The position numbers and the translations under genes are program-made. The notes beneath the pieces are model-generated. The model was not told the DNA's origin, did not search any database, and was given only the letters and a program-made list of their open reading frames with translations. From Clostridium sp. CS001 (GTDB lineage: Bacteria; Bacillota; Clostridia; Clostridiales; Clostridiaceae): a stretch of DNA of 64,000 nt. Location: positions 1 to 64,000 of the forward strand of contig NZ_JAIZZN010000004.1 in NCBI RefSeq assembly GCF_020443565.1, in the 5' to 3' direction. Position 1 is the stretch's first letter, and every line of letters begins with the position of its first letter. This document shows, piece by piece, positions 34,819 through 43,440 of the stretch.

Positions 34819-36231
34819 TTAACATATTTTAACGTTATGTTGTTCTAATATTTCGACTACTTTTTCTATGCTCATATTTGTTTCTACAGCTAAAAACTCA
34901 ACATCAATTTGCTCTACTTTATTATCTATCACTTTGTTTAGAATGTTTTTCATATAGGAATTCTTTAATCCATCCATATCTATATCTGTAACTGTTACTT
35001 TTGATGGATGAGACGGGATCACTATATTTTTACCAGGTACTTGCTCTTTAGGATCACCCACATAAACTTCAATACCATTTTCTTTTGCAAAATTAAGCTG
35101 AGGTATTAAATGTTTTCCAGCCCCTGTATATTCAGTTTCTTGAACAACTATTATAGCTTCGTCATCATATTCCTGAGCAAGCGCAAAAGCTGCTGCCAAG
35201 GAGGTGTTTCCTGCAGGCCCTCTTTCTAGCCCTTCAATCTGAGCTAATAGTTCAGTCATCCAAAACACTTCCCCTTGAGTGACTGTTACATATCTATCCA
35301 AGTACCTAAGGGGTCTAGCCGCACTCCTAGGTACATCTGATCTATCTGGGTTGGTCACAAATGGTATCCCAAAGCCTGTATGCCCAGTTGTAAAGGATTT
35401 CTTATTAAAGTCTATGTCAGATGCCATATGCAGACCTGAAAGATCAACGGATGCGCCTATTATTTTTGTTTTTACAGCACCTGCCTTAATAAGCCCTCTT
35501 GCAGTGCCTGTAACATTTCCCCCACCAGCATTAGTTATAATAACTGCTTCTGGGTCTTTACCAAATCGTTCTCTACACTGCTCAGCTATTTCATAACCTA
35601 AAGTTTCGATACCTGCTATTCCATAAGAAGAATATAATGAAGCATTATAATACCCAGTATCTTCAAGTATTTTTAAGTAAGTATAAAATAATTCAGGCCC
35701 TACAGTAAGTCTTACAACCTCTGCTCCAAAACCCTCACACTTTCTTCCTTTTTCTAATATTTCAGGTTGTCCTACTTTCTTTGAATCATAACATTCGTTT
35801 GCTATAACGCATTTAAGTCCCCTGATATTAGCTTGTGACGCAACTGCTGATCCGTAATTCCCTGAAGTGGCTGCTCCTACACCAGAGTACCCTCTGTTCA
35901 TTGCATCATATACAGATATAGCCGCTCTTCTGTCTTTAAAACTTCCAGAGGGGTTACAACTTTCATCCTTTACAAATATTCTAGCTGCGCATCCATTCTT
36001 AGAAACCTTTCTAGCAAGCTTTGTAAGATTTTTAAGTTCTAATAGGGGCGTATTTCCTACCCCGACTTCCTTTTGAATTTCTTTAACCTCTTCTAGGCAA
36101 TATCCTACATCCTTCATAAGTCCTTCATAATCAAAGGAAAGCTTTCCAGTTTCATATTTGTTATAATCTATACCTATAGATTTAAGAATTATTTCATTCT
36201 TTCTTTCCATAAGCTTTTCATATTTATTCAC
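34819..36231 (-). CDS. ortB: 2-amino-4-oxopentanoate thiolase, beta subunit
   Basis: The roughly 470-residue PLP protein of the threonine-synthase/tryptophan-synthase-beta fold has the PLP lysine in NPSGSFKDRRA near residue 100, the phosphate-binding loop ITNAGGGNVTG near 235, and GAATSGNYGSAVA. With OrtA it cleaves 2-amino-4-oxopentanoate with CoA to alanine and acetyl-CoA. GTG 36231 is preferred because AGGAGG lies 9 bases upstream; an in-frame TTG at 36240 abuts that site. It follows ortA by about 40 bases. Confidence 0.88.
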   Translation of the reverse strand: MNKYEKLMERKNEIILKSIGIDYNKYETGKLSFDYEGLMKDVGYCLEEVKEIQKEVGVGNTPLLELKNLTKLARKVSKNGCAARIFVKDESCNPSGSFKDRRAAISVYDAMNRGYSGVGAATSGNYGSAVASQANIRGLKCVIANECYDSKKVGQPEILEKGRKCEGFGAEVVRLTVGPELFYTYLKILEDTGYYNASLYSSYGIAGIETLGYEIAEQCRERFGKDPEAVIITNAGGGNVTGTARGLIKAGAVKTKIIGASVDLSGLHMASDIDFNKKSFTTGHTGFGIPFVTNPDRSDVPRSAARPLRYLDRYVTVTQGEVFWMTELLAQIEGLERGPAGNTSLAAAFALAQEYDDEAIIVVQETEYTGAGKHLIPQLNFAKENGIEVYVGDPKEQVPGKNIVIPSHPSKVTVTDIDMDGLKNSYMKNILNKVIDNKVEQIDVEFLAVETNMSIEKVVEILEQHNVKIC

Positions 36232-36272
36232 TATCTTCAACCTCCTTTAAAACTAGGTTTAAAATTATTATT

Positions 36273-36563
36273 TTACTTAGCCATTATTTCTTTAGCTTGC
36301 TTTCCTATATTGCTTACTTCTTGAACATATTTACCATAAGTATGATAATAACCTGGCTCTATTTCTACAACGGTTCCACTGGCAATTCTACCTACGTTGG
36401 TTTCAATTTGTACTGTTCCTGTGAGTTCACAATCACTAAGGCAATTTCCTCTTGTCCAACATTTAAGAGGAGTATTCTTTGTCTCATCTGGTATATTCTT
36501 AGCTCTATCTTCTGGTACTAAAACAATTTCTTCAACTTCAACCCAGGTGCCTTTTTTTATCAT
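36273..36563 (-). CDS. ortA: 2-amino-4-oxopentanoate thiolase, alpha subunit
   Basis: The 96-residue subunit of the OrtAB thiolase has a typical start GTWVEVEEIVL, a cysteine pair in LKCWTRGNCLSDCEL near residue 35, and a C-terminal beta segment YYHTYGKYVQE. Small size, order next to ortB and the cysteine block identify it. ATG 36563 follows GGAGGTG; an ATG at 36578 overlaps that site. It is the first gene of the ornithine operon, about 45 bases after the expected sigma-54 start point. Confidence 0.85.
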   Translation of the reverse strand: MIKKGTWVEVEEIVLVPEDRAKNIPDETKNTPLKCWTRGNCLSDCELTGTVQIETNVGRIASGTVVEIEPGYYHTYGKYVQEVSNIGKQAKEIMAK

Positions 36564-36617
36564 AATTTTCACCTCCAAAATTATTATTAGTATTATTGAA
36601 AGTCTTTAATTACTACA

Positions 36618-36634
36618 AAGCAATTATCATGCCA
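36618..36634 (-). promoter_or_regulatory. Sigma-54 (SigL) promoter of the ornithine operon
   Basis: On the - strand the sequence TGGCATGATAATTGCTT matches the sigma-54 consensus TGGCACGnnnnTTGCW with the exact GG-N10-GC spacing. The GG is at 36633-36632 and the GC at 36621-36620. The only deviation is T for C in the -24 box. Initiation would fall near 36609, leaving a leader of about 45 bases before ortA. Confidence 0.85.
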
Positions 36635-36689
36635 AAAACAAACACATGCATTTAAGCCATTGCTTAAGTGCATGTGTTTGTTTTTGGCA
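36630..36689. repeat. 28-bp inverted repeat abutting the sigma-54 promoter
   Basis: Bases 36630-36657 pair with 36662-36689 around a 4-base loop, with a single G-U. The last bases of the left arm are the TGGC of the -24 box. It could form a terminator hairpin for the upstream activator gene, since the - strand copy ends GTTTGTTTTT, or a DNA-level regulatory element. Confidence 0.75.
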
Positions 36690-36786
36690 AAATATTCTGC
36701 ATATTCTTTATATATAGAAAATTCAAGCTTATATTTCCTAGTTACCTAGCTATCTTTAAGTTTTTTGTATTGCAAAATATTTTGCA
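36686..36786 (-). promoter_or_regulatory. Two palindromic upstream activator sites
   Basis: TGCAAAATATTTTGCA at 36771-36786 is a perfect 16-bp palindrome. GGCAAAATATTCTGCA at 36686-36701 is a copy with two differences. Their centres are 85 bases apart, about eight helical turns, and lie roughly 85 and 170 bases upstream of the predicted sigma-54 start point. This is the usual position for enhancer sites of a sigma-54 activator, whose gene is adjacent. Confidence 0.65.
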
Positions 36787-36811
36787 CAAATAGCAAGTAT
36801 TTTTGCTCATT

Positions 36812-38206
36812 TTAAAATTCCTCTGTTATTTTAAGTATTTTAATTTTATATTGAAGATTTTGCCTTGAAATACTAAGTTCTCTAGCAGTTTTACTAACAT
36901 TATAAGCATTCTTTTTTAATGCTCTTTCTATTATACTCTTTTCTATATTACTCATATATTCTTCTAAATCAAAGTTTTCATCCTTATTGGTTTTTATATT
37001 ATGACCATTATTACCATTCTCGTAGGTTATTCTAAAATCAAAATAGTTTTCTGTTAATATGGAATTATAGTCTGCCATGTTTATAGCAGCTTCAATAACA
37101 TTTGTTAGTTCTCTTATGTTTCCTGGCCAATTGTACTCTTGAAGCTTTCGCATCATAACTTTGTCAATGCCCATTATATTTTTACATATAATTTTGTTAT
37201 ACCTTTCAATTAATCTATCTACAAATATAGGAATATCATCTTTTCTCTCCCTTAGTGGAGGTATATTTATTCTCATTACGCAAAGTCTATAATAAAAATC
37301 TTTTCTTAACTTTCCACTCTCAATAAGCTTCTCTGGTTCCTCATTTAATGTAGCAATTATTCTTACATCGATATCAATATCTTTAGTACCACCAATAGGT
37401 CTTATATATCCCTCTTGAAGCACTCTTAAAAGTTTAGATTGAAGATATGGCTCTAAAGAATTTACTTCATCTAATAAAATGGTTCCATGATTTGCTTCTT
37501 CAAATAATCCTTTTTTATTCTCCGCCCCAGTGAACCCACCTTTTTCTGTACCAAAAAGCATTCCCTCAAGTAATAGAGCAGGAATAGCTGCACAATTTAT
37601 AGGTATGAAAGGCTTATCTTTTCTGATGCCATCATAATGAATACTTTGAGAAAAAACTTCTTTACCTGAGCCAGTTTCTGCATATAATAGTACAGATGAA
37701 CTTGACATACTTGCCTTTTTAGCTTTTTCTATAGCACCTTGCATAATTGGATTATTGCTATATATATCACTAAAAGTATAATGAGTACTTAATTTCTTAT
37801 CCAGATTTTGCAACTTGCAAATACTTTCAGTCAGCTCTTTTAGCTGTGTCATATCCTTAGCTATTTCAATAACTGCTATAATCTTGTTATCTATTGTTAC
37901 TGGCACAGTAGTATTTATAGTGGTAACTTTCTTCTTATAACCATTGCCATAGTGTTGTATTAATCCTACAATTTTTTCACCGGTTTTTAATACATTCATA
38001 AGAGTGGAATCAGCCTCTTTTACATCCTCTAGGTACTCACTAACCTTTTTACCTATTACTTCACTGCGATGTACACCTTCTACTTTTCCCATTGCACTAT
38101 TATAATATATAGTTTTGCCTTCACTATCTACAACTTGAATTCCTTCTTCCAAATTTTCTAATAGACATTCTAATATTTTTTCTGTGTTTGGACTTTTACT
38201 ATCCAT
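36812..38206 (-). CDS. Sigma-54-dependent transcriptional activator (PAS-AAA-Fis)
   Basis: The 464-residue protein has an N-terminal PAS sensor domain (about 10-120, with VVDSEGKTIYYNSAMGKVEG), an AAA+ domain with Walker A AETGSGKE near 176-183, Walker B ILLDEVNS near 243, and a C-terminal Fis-type helix-turn-helix near 435-456 (NVSKTARELSISRQNLQYKI). The sigma-54 contact loop reads GGFTGA at 223-228 in place of the usual GAFTGA. Its gene is just upstream of the sigma-54 promoter and palindromic sites of the ornithine operon, so it is the probable ornithine-responsive activator. The effector is inferred, not shown. Confidence 0.85.
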   Translation of the reverse strand: MDSKSPNTEKILECLLENLEEGIQVVDSEGKTIYYNSAMGKVEGVHRSEVIGKKVSEYLEDVKEADSTLMNVLKTGEKIVGLIQHYGNGYKKKVTTINTTVPVTIDNKIIAVIEIAKDMTQLKELTESICKLQNLDKKLSTHYTFSDIYSNNPIMQGAIEKAKKASMSSSSVLLYAETGSGKEVFSQSIHYDGIRKDKPFIPINCAAIPALLLEGMLFGTEKGGFTGAENKKGLFEEANHGTILLDEVNSLEPYLQSKLLRVLQEGYIRPIGGTKDIDIDVRIIATLNEEPEKLIESGKLRKDFYYRLCVMRINIPPLRERKDDIPIFVDRLIERYNKIICKNIMGIDKVMMRKLQEYNWPGNIRELTNVIEAAINMADYNSILTENYFDFRITYENGNNGHNIKTNKDENFDLEEYMSNIEKSIIERALKKNAYNVSKTARELSISRQNLQYKIKILKITEEF

Positions 38207-38262
38207 ATTTTCCTCCTAAATGAAACAACTAATCTTTATAATAATTATTTCTTATCATTAAG

Positions 38263-38290
38263 AAAGACATCTACCTAAGCAGATGCCTTT
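38263..38290 (-). terminator. Terminator of glyA
   Basis: A 10-bp stem with one G-U pair (38263-38272 with 38281-38290) runs in the - direction into TTTCTTAATG, 22 bases after the glyA stop. Confidence 0.7.
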
Positions 38291-38311
38291 GCTACTAAAT
38301 TACCACAGTAA

Positions 38312-39541
38312 CTAGTAAAGAGGATATTTCCTACATAATTGCACTACTTTTTCTTTAATTAATTCTAAATTCCCTTCTCTATTTTCTATAGTTTCATTCA
38401 TAAGCTCAGCTATTATTTTCATTTCTGCTTCTTTGAATCCTCTTGTAGTTACTGCAGGAGTTCCAATTCTTATACCGCTTGTAATAAATGGACTCAATGT
38501 TTCATTTGGTACAGTGTTTTTATTTACTGTAATGCCCACACGGTCTAATAACTTTTCTGCTTCTTTACCCGTAATATTTTTATTTGTTACTTCTATAAGT
38601 AAAAGGTGATTATCTGTACCACCAGATACCAATTTAAATCCGTATTTAATAAGTTCTTCTCCAAGTACCTTTGCATTTTTAACTACTTGATCAATATATC
38701 CCTTGAATTCTGGCCTAAGAGCTTCTCCAAAACAAACTGCTTTAGCTGCTATAGTTTGCATTAATGGTCCACCCTGCATGCCTGGGAAAATTGATTTGTC
38801 TATTTGTTTTGCATATTTTTCTTTGCATAAAATTGCTCCGCCTCTAGGTCCCCTTAATGTTTTATGAGTTGTGGTAGTAACAAAGTCTGCATAAGGTACT
38901 GGTGATGCATGGGCTCCTGTTGCAACAAGTCCCGCAATATGCGCCATATCTACAAACATGTATGCTCCTACTTCATCACAAATCTCTCTGAAAATTGCAA
39001 AATCAATAGCTCTTGGGTAAGCAGATGCACCAACCACTATCATCTTAGGGTTATGTTCTTTAGCTAAAGCTCTGACATTTTCATAATCTATAGTCTCCGT
39101 TTCTAAATTAACTCCATAAGAAATAAAATTATACAATTGTCCTGAAAAGTTTACTGGGCTTCCATGAGTTAAGTGTCCTCCATGACTCAAATTCATACCG
39201 AGTACTGTATCACCAGGTTTTAGCACTGAAAAATATACTGCCATATTAGCTTGTGACCCTGAATGAGGTTGTACATTAGCATGTTCTGCTCCGAATAATT
39301 CTTTCATTCTGTCCCTTGCCAAATCTTCAACTTTATCAACTATTTCACAACCACCATAGTATCTTTTACCAGGGTATCCTTCTGCATATTTATTAGTTAA
39401 TATTGACCCATTTGCCTCCATCACAGCTTTGCTAACAAAGTTTTCAGAAGCAATAAGCTCAATATGATCTTTCTGTCTTCTATTTTCCGCTTCAATAATT
39501 TCATATACTGCTAAATCGCTGTTTTTTAAGTTTTCCATCAT
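38312..39541 (-). CDS. glyA: Serine hydroxymethyltransferase
   Basis: The 409-residue PLP enzyme interconverts serine and glycine with tetrahydrofolate, the main source of one-carbon units. The PLP lysine lies in [13 protein letters not shown] near residue 226. The N-terminal [15 protein letters not shown] and [12 protein letters not shown] blocks are intact. Length is standard. Two consecutive ATGs begin the frame (39541 and 39538); GGGATGG lies upstream. It is monocistronic with its own terminator. Confidence 0.95.
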   Translation of the reverse strand: MMENLKNSDLAVYEIIEAENRRQKDHIELIASENFVSKAVMEANGSILTNKYAEGYPGKRYYGGCEIVDKVEDLARDRMKELFGAEHANVQPHSGSQANMAVYFSVLKPGDTVLGMNLSHGGHLTHGSPVNFSGQLYNFISYGVNLETETIDYENVRALAKEHNPKMIVVGASAYPRAIDFAIFREICDEVGAYMFVDMAHIAGLVATGAHASPVPYADFVTTTTHKTLRGPRGGAILCKEKYAKQIDKSIFPGMQGGPLMQTIAAKAVCFGEALRPEFKGYIDQVVKNAKVLGEELIKYGFKLVSGGTDNHLLLIEVTNKNITGKEAEKLLDRVGITVNKNTVPNETLSPFITSGIRIGTPAVTTRGFKEAEMKIIAELMNETIENREGNLELIKEKVVQLCRKYPLY

Positions 39542-39847
39542 TCTTATTCCATCCCTTCATGTTTTATTCAAGATCTAATAAAATGCTTATAAATATTTTT
39601 TAAAATTAATACAAATATAATCTATCCTCTTAAAAATATAGATTATAATTATATTATAAAGCTTAATACTACATTTATCAACATAAACAGGCAAGTATTC
39701 TGAATTATGTGCTAAGTGCCACTATTAGTGTAATTTAATACATTTAGTAATACCTTCATGTAAATAATTTAATTTTCTAACTAATATTAAATTATGAGCT
39801 TTATGGTATATAATGATAGTGCAAATTTAATATTGAAAGGAGATCTT
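39542..39847. promoter_or_regulatory. Divergent intergenic region between glyA and the ThrE-type exporter
   Basis: The 306-base AT-rich gap holds a perfect 10-bp inverted repeat, TATAATCTAT with its complement (39616-39625 and 39638-39647), about 75-105 bases upstream of glyA. For the exporter, TATAAT at 39809-39814 lies 34 bases before the ATG at 39848 and is a plausible -10 box without a good -35. No riboswitch or T-box motif was seen. Confidence 0.45.
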
Positions 39848-40621
39848 ATGTATACTGACGATATAATTCATGTAGCTGCTGAAGCTGGTAAAATCATATT
39901 AGAAAACGGTGGAGAAACCTATAGAGTTGAGCAAACAATTGAAATGATCTGCAAATCTTATGGCATACCCCGTACAGAAAGTTTTGTTACACCTACTGGT
40001 ATTATGATTTCTATAACTAATAGTGAAAATCAAACTATTTCATTAATACGACGAATAAATTCTAGGACAGTTAATCTTAGTAAGGTCTCTATGATAAACA
40101 ACCTATCTAGAGAAATAGCTTCAAATCCAATGTCCATGGGTGAGATAAGAGAAAAAATTGATATTATTAATAATTTGAAACCCTATTCACAAAATACCAC
40201 TACACTTTTTTCTGCTTTTTCTGCAGGTTTTTTCACCTTACTTTTTGGTGGTAATTATAAAGACTTTTTTGTAGCCTTTATCATTGGAGCTCTTATAAAC
40301 ACTTTGATTGGTTTTTTAGGTAAATACGATGTAAATAGTTTCCTAAAACATATGCTTGGTGGTGCAGTGGCTGCTATTATGGCTCTAATTGCTACCTCTC
40401 TTAATTTAGTAGGTAATATGGATACTATAATAATCGGATCTATAATGATACTAGTACCAGGTCTCGCCATAACAAATGCAATAAGAGATACAATTGCCGG
40501 TGATTTAGTTTCTGGGGTGTCAAGATCTGTGGAAGCACTATTTATAGCTATTGCCATAGCTTCCGGTACAAGTGTAGTTTTTAAGATATGGTTCTTGATA
40601 TTTGGGGGTGCTCTTAAATGA
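39848..40621 (+). CDS. Threonine/serine exporter family protein, ThrE N-terminal-type subunit
   Basis: The 257-residue protein has a soluble start (IIHVAAEAGKIILENGGETYRVE, a known opening of this family, here residues 5-27) with the conserved GGETYRVE and SFVTPTGIMISI segments. About five membrane helices follow from residue 115. This is the DUF1212/ThrE half found as a separate gene in Firmicutes. ATG 39848 follows GAAAGGAG; an in-frame ATG at 39794 lacks a site. The stop overlaps the next start (ATGA), so the two halves are coupled. Export of threonine or serine is the family function. Confidence 0.8.
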   Translation: MYTDDIIHVAAEAGKIILENGGETYRVEQTIEMICKSYGIPRTESFVTPTGIMISITNSENQTISLIRRINSRTVNLSKVSMINNLSREIASNPMSMGEIREKIDIINNLKPYSQNTTTLFSAFSAGFFTLLFGGNYKDFFVAFIIGALINTLIGFLGKYDVNSFLKHMLGGAVAAIMALIATSLNLVGNMDTIIIGSIMILVPGLAITNAIRDTIAGDLVSGVSRSVEALFIAIAIASGTSVVFKIWFLIFGGALK

Positions 40622-41043
40622 TTTTAAATTGTCTTTATGCCTTTTTAAGTTCCCTTGGTTTTGGAGTTCTATTTAATATTAAAGGTAAAAACCTAATAAT
40701 AGCCTCTGTGGGAGGCGCTCTTGGGTGGTTTACATACCTTTTATCTGGAAAGCTTCACCCCTCAGCAATTTTTTCATTATTTCTTGCTGCAATGGTAGTG
40801 AGTATTTTTTCAGAAATAATGGCTAGAGTATATAAAACACCTGTTACCATATTTATAATCTGTGGAATTATACCCCTTGTACCTGGTGGAGGGATGTATT
40901 TTGCCACTCTTGAAGCAGTAAAAGGGAATTTAGATATTTCCTTATCAAAAGGAATTCAAACTCTCTTTAGTGCAGGTGCTATTGCAATTGGAATAGTTTT
41001 TGTGTCTTCTATAAGTACAATTTTCAAAAAAATAAAGAAGTAA
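40618..41043 (+). CDS. Threonine/serine exporter family protein, ThrE C-terminal-type subunit (DUF3815)
   Basis: The 141-residue integral membrane protein has about five helices with family blocks LGFGVLFNI, FSEIMARVYKTPVTIFI and IIPLVPGGGMY. It overlaps the preceding gene by four bases and completes the two-gene ThrE-type exporter. Serine/threonine export fits the neighbouring glyA gene, which lies divergently, but no regulatory link can be seen. Confidence 0.8.
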   Translation: MILNCLYAFLSSLGFGVLFNIKGKNLIIASVGGALGWFTYLLSGKLHPSAIFSLFLAAMVVSIFSEIMARVYKTPVTIFIICGIIPLVPGGGMYFATLEAVKGNLDISLSKGIQTLFSAGAIAIGIVFVSSISTIFKKIKK

Positions 41044-41062
41044 AATTTTACTTCTTTTTTTA
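41034..41062. terminator. Terminator of the ThrE-type operon
   Basis: A perfect palindrome, AAAGAAGTAAAA (41034-41045) directly followed by its complement (41046-41057), ends in a T-run and overlaps the stop codon. It lies between convergent genes and can serve both. Confidence 0.75.
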
Positions 41063-41368
41063 CTTTAAAAACATAAGGAAAGTTGAAACTAACTCATCAA
41101 CTTTTTCTTCTTCAACAGAATCATTTTCACTTAGAAGACAGTTTTTTGTATATCGCTCTAAAATAAGGCCACCAACTTTATTCATAGCAGCCCTTGCAGC
41201 CGCAACTTGCACCAATATATTTTTGCAACAAGCTTCGCTCGAAACCATTTTTTCTATACCTTTAACTTGGCCCTCAATCTTTCTTAGTCTTATTTGAATA
41301 TCTTTCACTAGTTCATCATTCATTGATTTATTTTCTTCTTGTATAATTTCATTAGTTTCCTTTACCAT
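41060..41368 (-). CDS. CsoR/CstR-family (DUF156) transcriptional repressor
   Basis: The 102-residue all-helical repressor has RLRKIEGQVKGIEKMV near residue 27 (DNA-binding face) and CCKNILVQVAAARAAMNKVGG near 47, written as separate blocks of the family. It keeps Cys47/48 and Cys77 (ERYTKNC), but the histidine that completes the Cu(I) site in CsoR is Tyr73 here. Loss of that ligand with both cysteines kept is the CstR pattern, which senses persulfides. ATG 41368 follows AGGAGTG; a longer frame to 41473 would cover the operator. Copper sensing is therefore less likely than sulfur sensing. Confidence 0.8.
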   Translation of the reverse strand: MVKETNEIIQEENKSMNDELVKDIQIRLRKIEGQVKGIEKMVSSEACCKNILVQVAAARAAMNKVGGLILERYTKNCLLSENDSVEEEKVDELVSTFLMFLK

Positions 41369-41419
41369 TTTATCACTCCTATATTTAATATAATAGATTA
41401 ATTCTAATAAATAATTGGC

Positions 41420-41436
41420 ATACCCCGTATAGGTAT
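41420..41436 (-). promoter_or_regulatory. CsoR/CstR-type operator upstream of its gene
   Basis: ATACCCCGTATAGGTAT is an inverted repeat of ATACC/GGTAT with a G/C-rich centre, standing out in AT-rich sequence about 50 bases before the repressor ATG. It resembles the ATACCC...GGGTAT operators of CsoR/CstR proteins and suggests autoregulation. Confidence 0.55.
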
Positions 41437-41522
41437 TATTTACAATACTACCACCATTGCAAATAAAAATCAAGAGTTAAATCATAATCTGCGATGCTGC
41501 AATATTTGTAAAATGTAAAGAT

Positions 41523-41558
41523 AAAAGGAGTATAATGTTTTGATATTATACTCCTTTT
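41523..41558. terminator. Terminator at the end of the hisS-aspS operon
   Basis: A 14-bp perfect stem (41523-41536 with 41545-41558) lies 26 bases after the aspS stop in the - direction and runs into TATCTTTACATTTT. Confidence 0.8.
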
Positions 41559-41583
41559 ACTTAAAATATATTCTATTAGACTA

Positions 41584-43368
41584 CTACTTATTTTTCTGTG
41601 TTTTTTCGATACCGAGTTCAGTAAGCTGTTTGTCATCTACCATGTTTGGTGCTTCAGTCATTGGACAGAAAGCATTTTGATTTTTAGGGAAGGCTATAAC
41701 ATCCTTAATATTTTCAGTTCCCGCTAAGAACATTATCATTCTATCTAGTCCAAAAGCAAGTCCGCCGTGTGGTGGTGGACCATATTTAAAGGCCTCTAAT
41801 AAGAATCCAAATCTCTCCCATGCTTTCTCCTGTGTAAAACCTAAAACTTTAAACATAGTTTCTTGCAATGCAGAATCATGTATTCTTATACTTCCTCCAC
41901 CTAATTCTTCACCATTTAACACCATATCATAAGCTTTAGCACGAACTCTACCTGGCTCTGACTCTAGATATTGTAAGTCTTCATCCATTGGCATTGTAAA
42001 AGGATGATGTGCTGCCACATATCTATTTTCTTCTTCATTGTAATCTACTAGTGGGAATTCTGTAACCCATACAAAGTTAAATTCCTTATTATCTTTTAAG
42101 ATTTCAAGTTCTTTAGCTAATTGCAATCTTAATGCCCCTAATGTTTGTAATACAATACTGTCTTTATCAGCTACTATAAGTACCAAATCTCCTGGCTTTG
42201 CATTAACTTTGCAAAGTATTCCTTTCATTTGCTCCTCACTTAGGAACTTAGATATAGGTGATTTTATTTCGTCTTCTTTATAGGCAATCCACGCAAGACC
42301 CTTTGCTTTGTAGGTCTTAACAAATTCACCTAATTTGTCTAATTTCTTTCTGCCCATATCTGCAGCGTTATCAACTTTTATAGCACGTACAGAACCGCCG
42401 TTATCTATGGCGCCTTTAAATACTACAAATTCACTTTCTTTTACTTCTTGCGATATATCAACTATTTCCATTCCAAATCTTAAATCTGGTTTATCTGAAC
42501 CATATTTAGACATAGCTTCTGCATAGGTAATCCTTTTTATAGGAAGACTTACATCTTCATTTACTACTTCTTTAAATACTCTTTTGATTAAAGCTTCATT
42601 TACAGCCATAACATCATCTTGCTCAATAAAGGACATTTCAATATCCACTTGTGTAAACTCCGGTTGCCTATTTGATCTTAAGTCTTCGTCTCTAAAGCAT
42701 CTTGCCACTTGGTAGTACTTATCATATCCAGACACCATTAATAATTGTTTAAACAGTTGTGGTGATTGTGGAAGTGCATAGAACATTCCTGGATAGTTTC
42801 TACTTGGAACTAAATAGTCACGAGCACCTTCAGGAGTACTTTTTGTAAGCATAGGTGTTTCTATTTCTAAAAATCCATTTTCATCTAAAAAGTCACGAAC
42901 CACCTTAGTTGCTTTATGACGTATCATAAGAATTTTTTGCATATCTGGTCTTCTTAAATCAAGATATCTATATTTTAGACGTATGTTTTCTGATGCATCT
43001 AAATCTTCTTTTATATATATTGGTGGGGTCTCTGATTCAGATAATATCTTTATGCTTTCTCCTTTAAGTTCCACAAGTCCAGTTGGCATATTTTCATTTA
43101 CAGATTCTCTTTTAACAATTTCACCTGTTACAGCTATGCAATACTCTGGTTTTACTAAGTCTGCTTTTTCAAAAGCTGCTTTGTTTATCTTTTCGCCAAA
43201 TACTAACTGTAGTAATCCTGTTCTATCTCTTAAATCGATAAAAACAAGACCTCCTAAGTTTCTTTTTCTTTGAACCCATCCCATTACTGTTACTTTATTT
43301 GATATGTGTGTTTCTCTAAGGTCTCCACACATGTTGGTTCTTTTTAAGCCTTCTAACGCTTCTGCCAT
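41584..43368 (-). CDS. aspS: Aspartyl-tRNA synthetase
   Basis: The 594-residue class IIb synthetase has an N-terminal OB anticodon-binding domain (NKVTVMGWVQRKRNLGGLVF), catalytic motif 2 (ARCFRDEDLRSNRQPEFTQVD) recognisable around residue 215 in shorter blocks, a bacterial GAD insertion domain, and motif 3 (GLAFGLDRMIMFLAG near 535). Length is that of bacterial AspRS. It follows hisS by 72 bases, a pairing common in Firmicutes. No T-box leader is present ahead of either gene. Confidence 0.95.
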   Translation of the reverse strand: MAEALEGLKRTNMCGDLRETHISNKVTVMGWVQRKRNLGGLVFIDLRDRTGLLQLVFGEKINKAAFEKADLVKPEYCIAVTGEIVKRESVNENMPTGLVELKGESIKILSESETPPIYIKEDLDASENIRLKYRYLDLRRPDMQKILMIRHKATKVVRDFLDENGFLEIETPMLTKSTPEGARDYLVPSRNYPGMFYALPQSPQLFKQLLMVSGYDKYYQVARCFRDEDLRSNRQPEFTQVDIEMSFIEQDDVMAVNEALIKRVFKEVVNEDVSLPIKRITYAEAMSKYGSDKPDLRFGMEIVDISQEVKESEFVVFKGAIDNGGSVRAIKVDNAADMGRKKLDKLGEFVKTYKAKGLAWIAYKEDEIKSPISKFLSEEQMKGILCKVNAKPGDLVLIVADKDSIVLQTLGALRLQLAKELEILKDNKEFNFVWVTEFPLVDYNEEENRYVAAHHPFTMPMDEDLQYLESEPGRVRAKAYDMVLNGEELGGGSIRIHDSALQETMFKVLGFTQEKAWERFGFLLEAFKYGPPPHGGLAFGLDRMIMFLAGTENIKDVIAFPKNQNAFCPMTEAPNMVDDKQLTELGIEKTQKNK

Positions 43369-43440
43369 TTTATTTCCATCCTTTCTTAGCTCTTAAGCCT
43401 TTATCTATTATTCTTAATCCTTAAGACTTAACCTTAAGCA

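Noticed and set aside
36686-36700. A sigma-54-like TGGC...TGC on the + strand next to the inverted repeat
   Set aside because: The GG-to-GC spacing is 11, not 10, and no + strand gene follows. It is better explained as one of the two activator palindromes.
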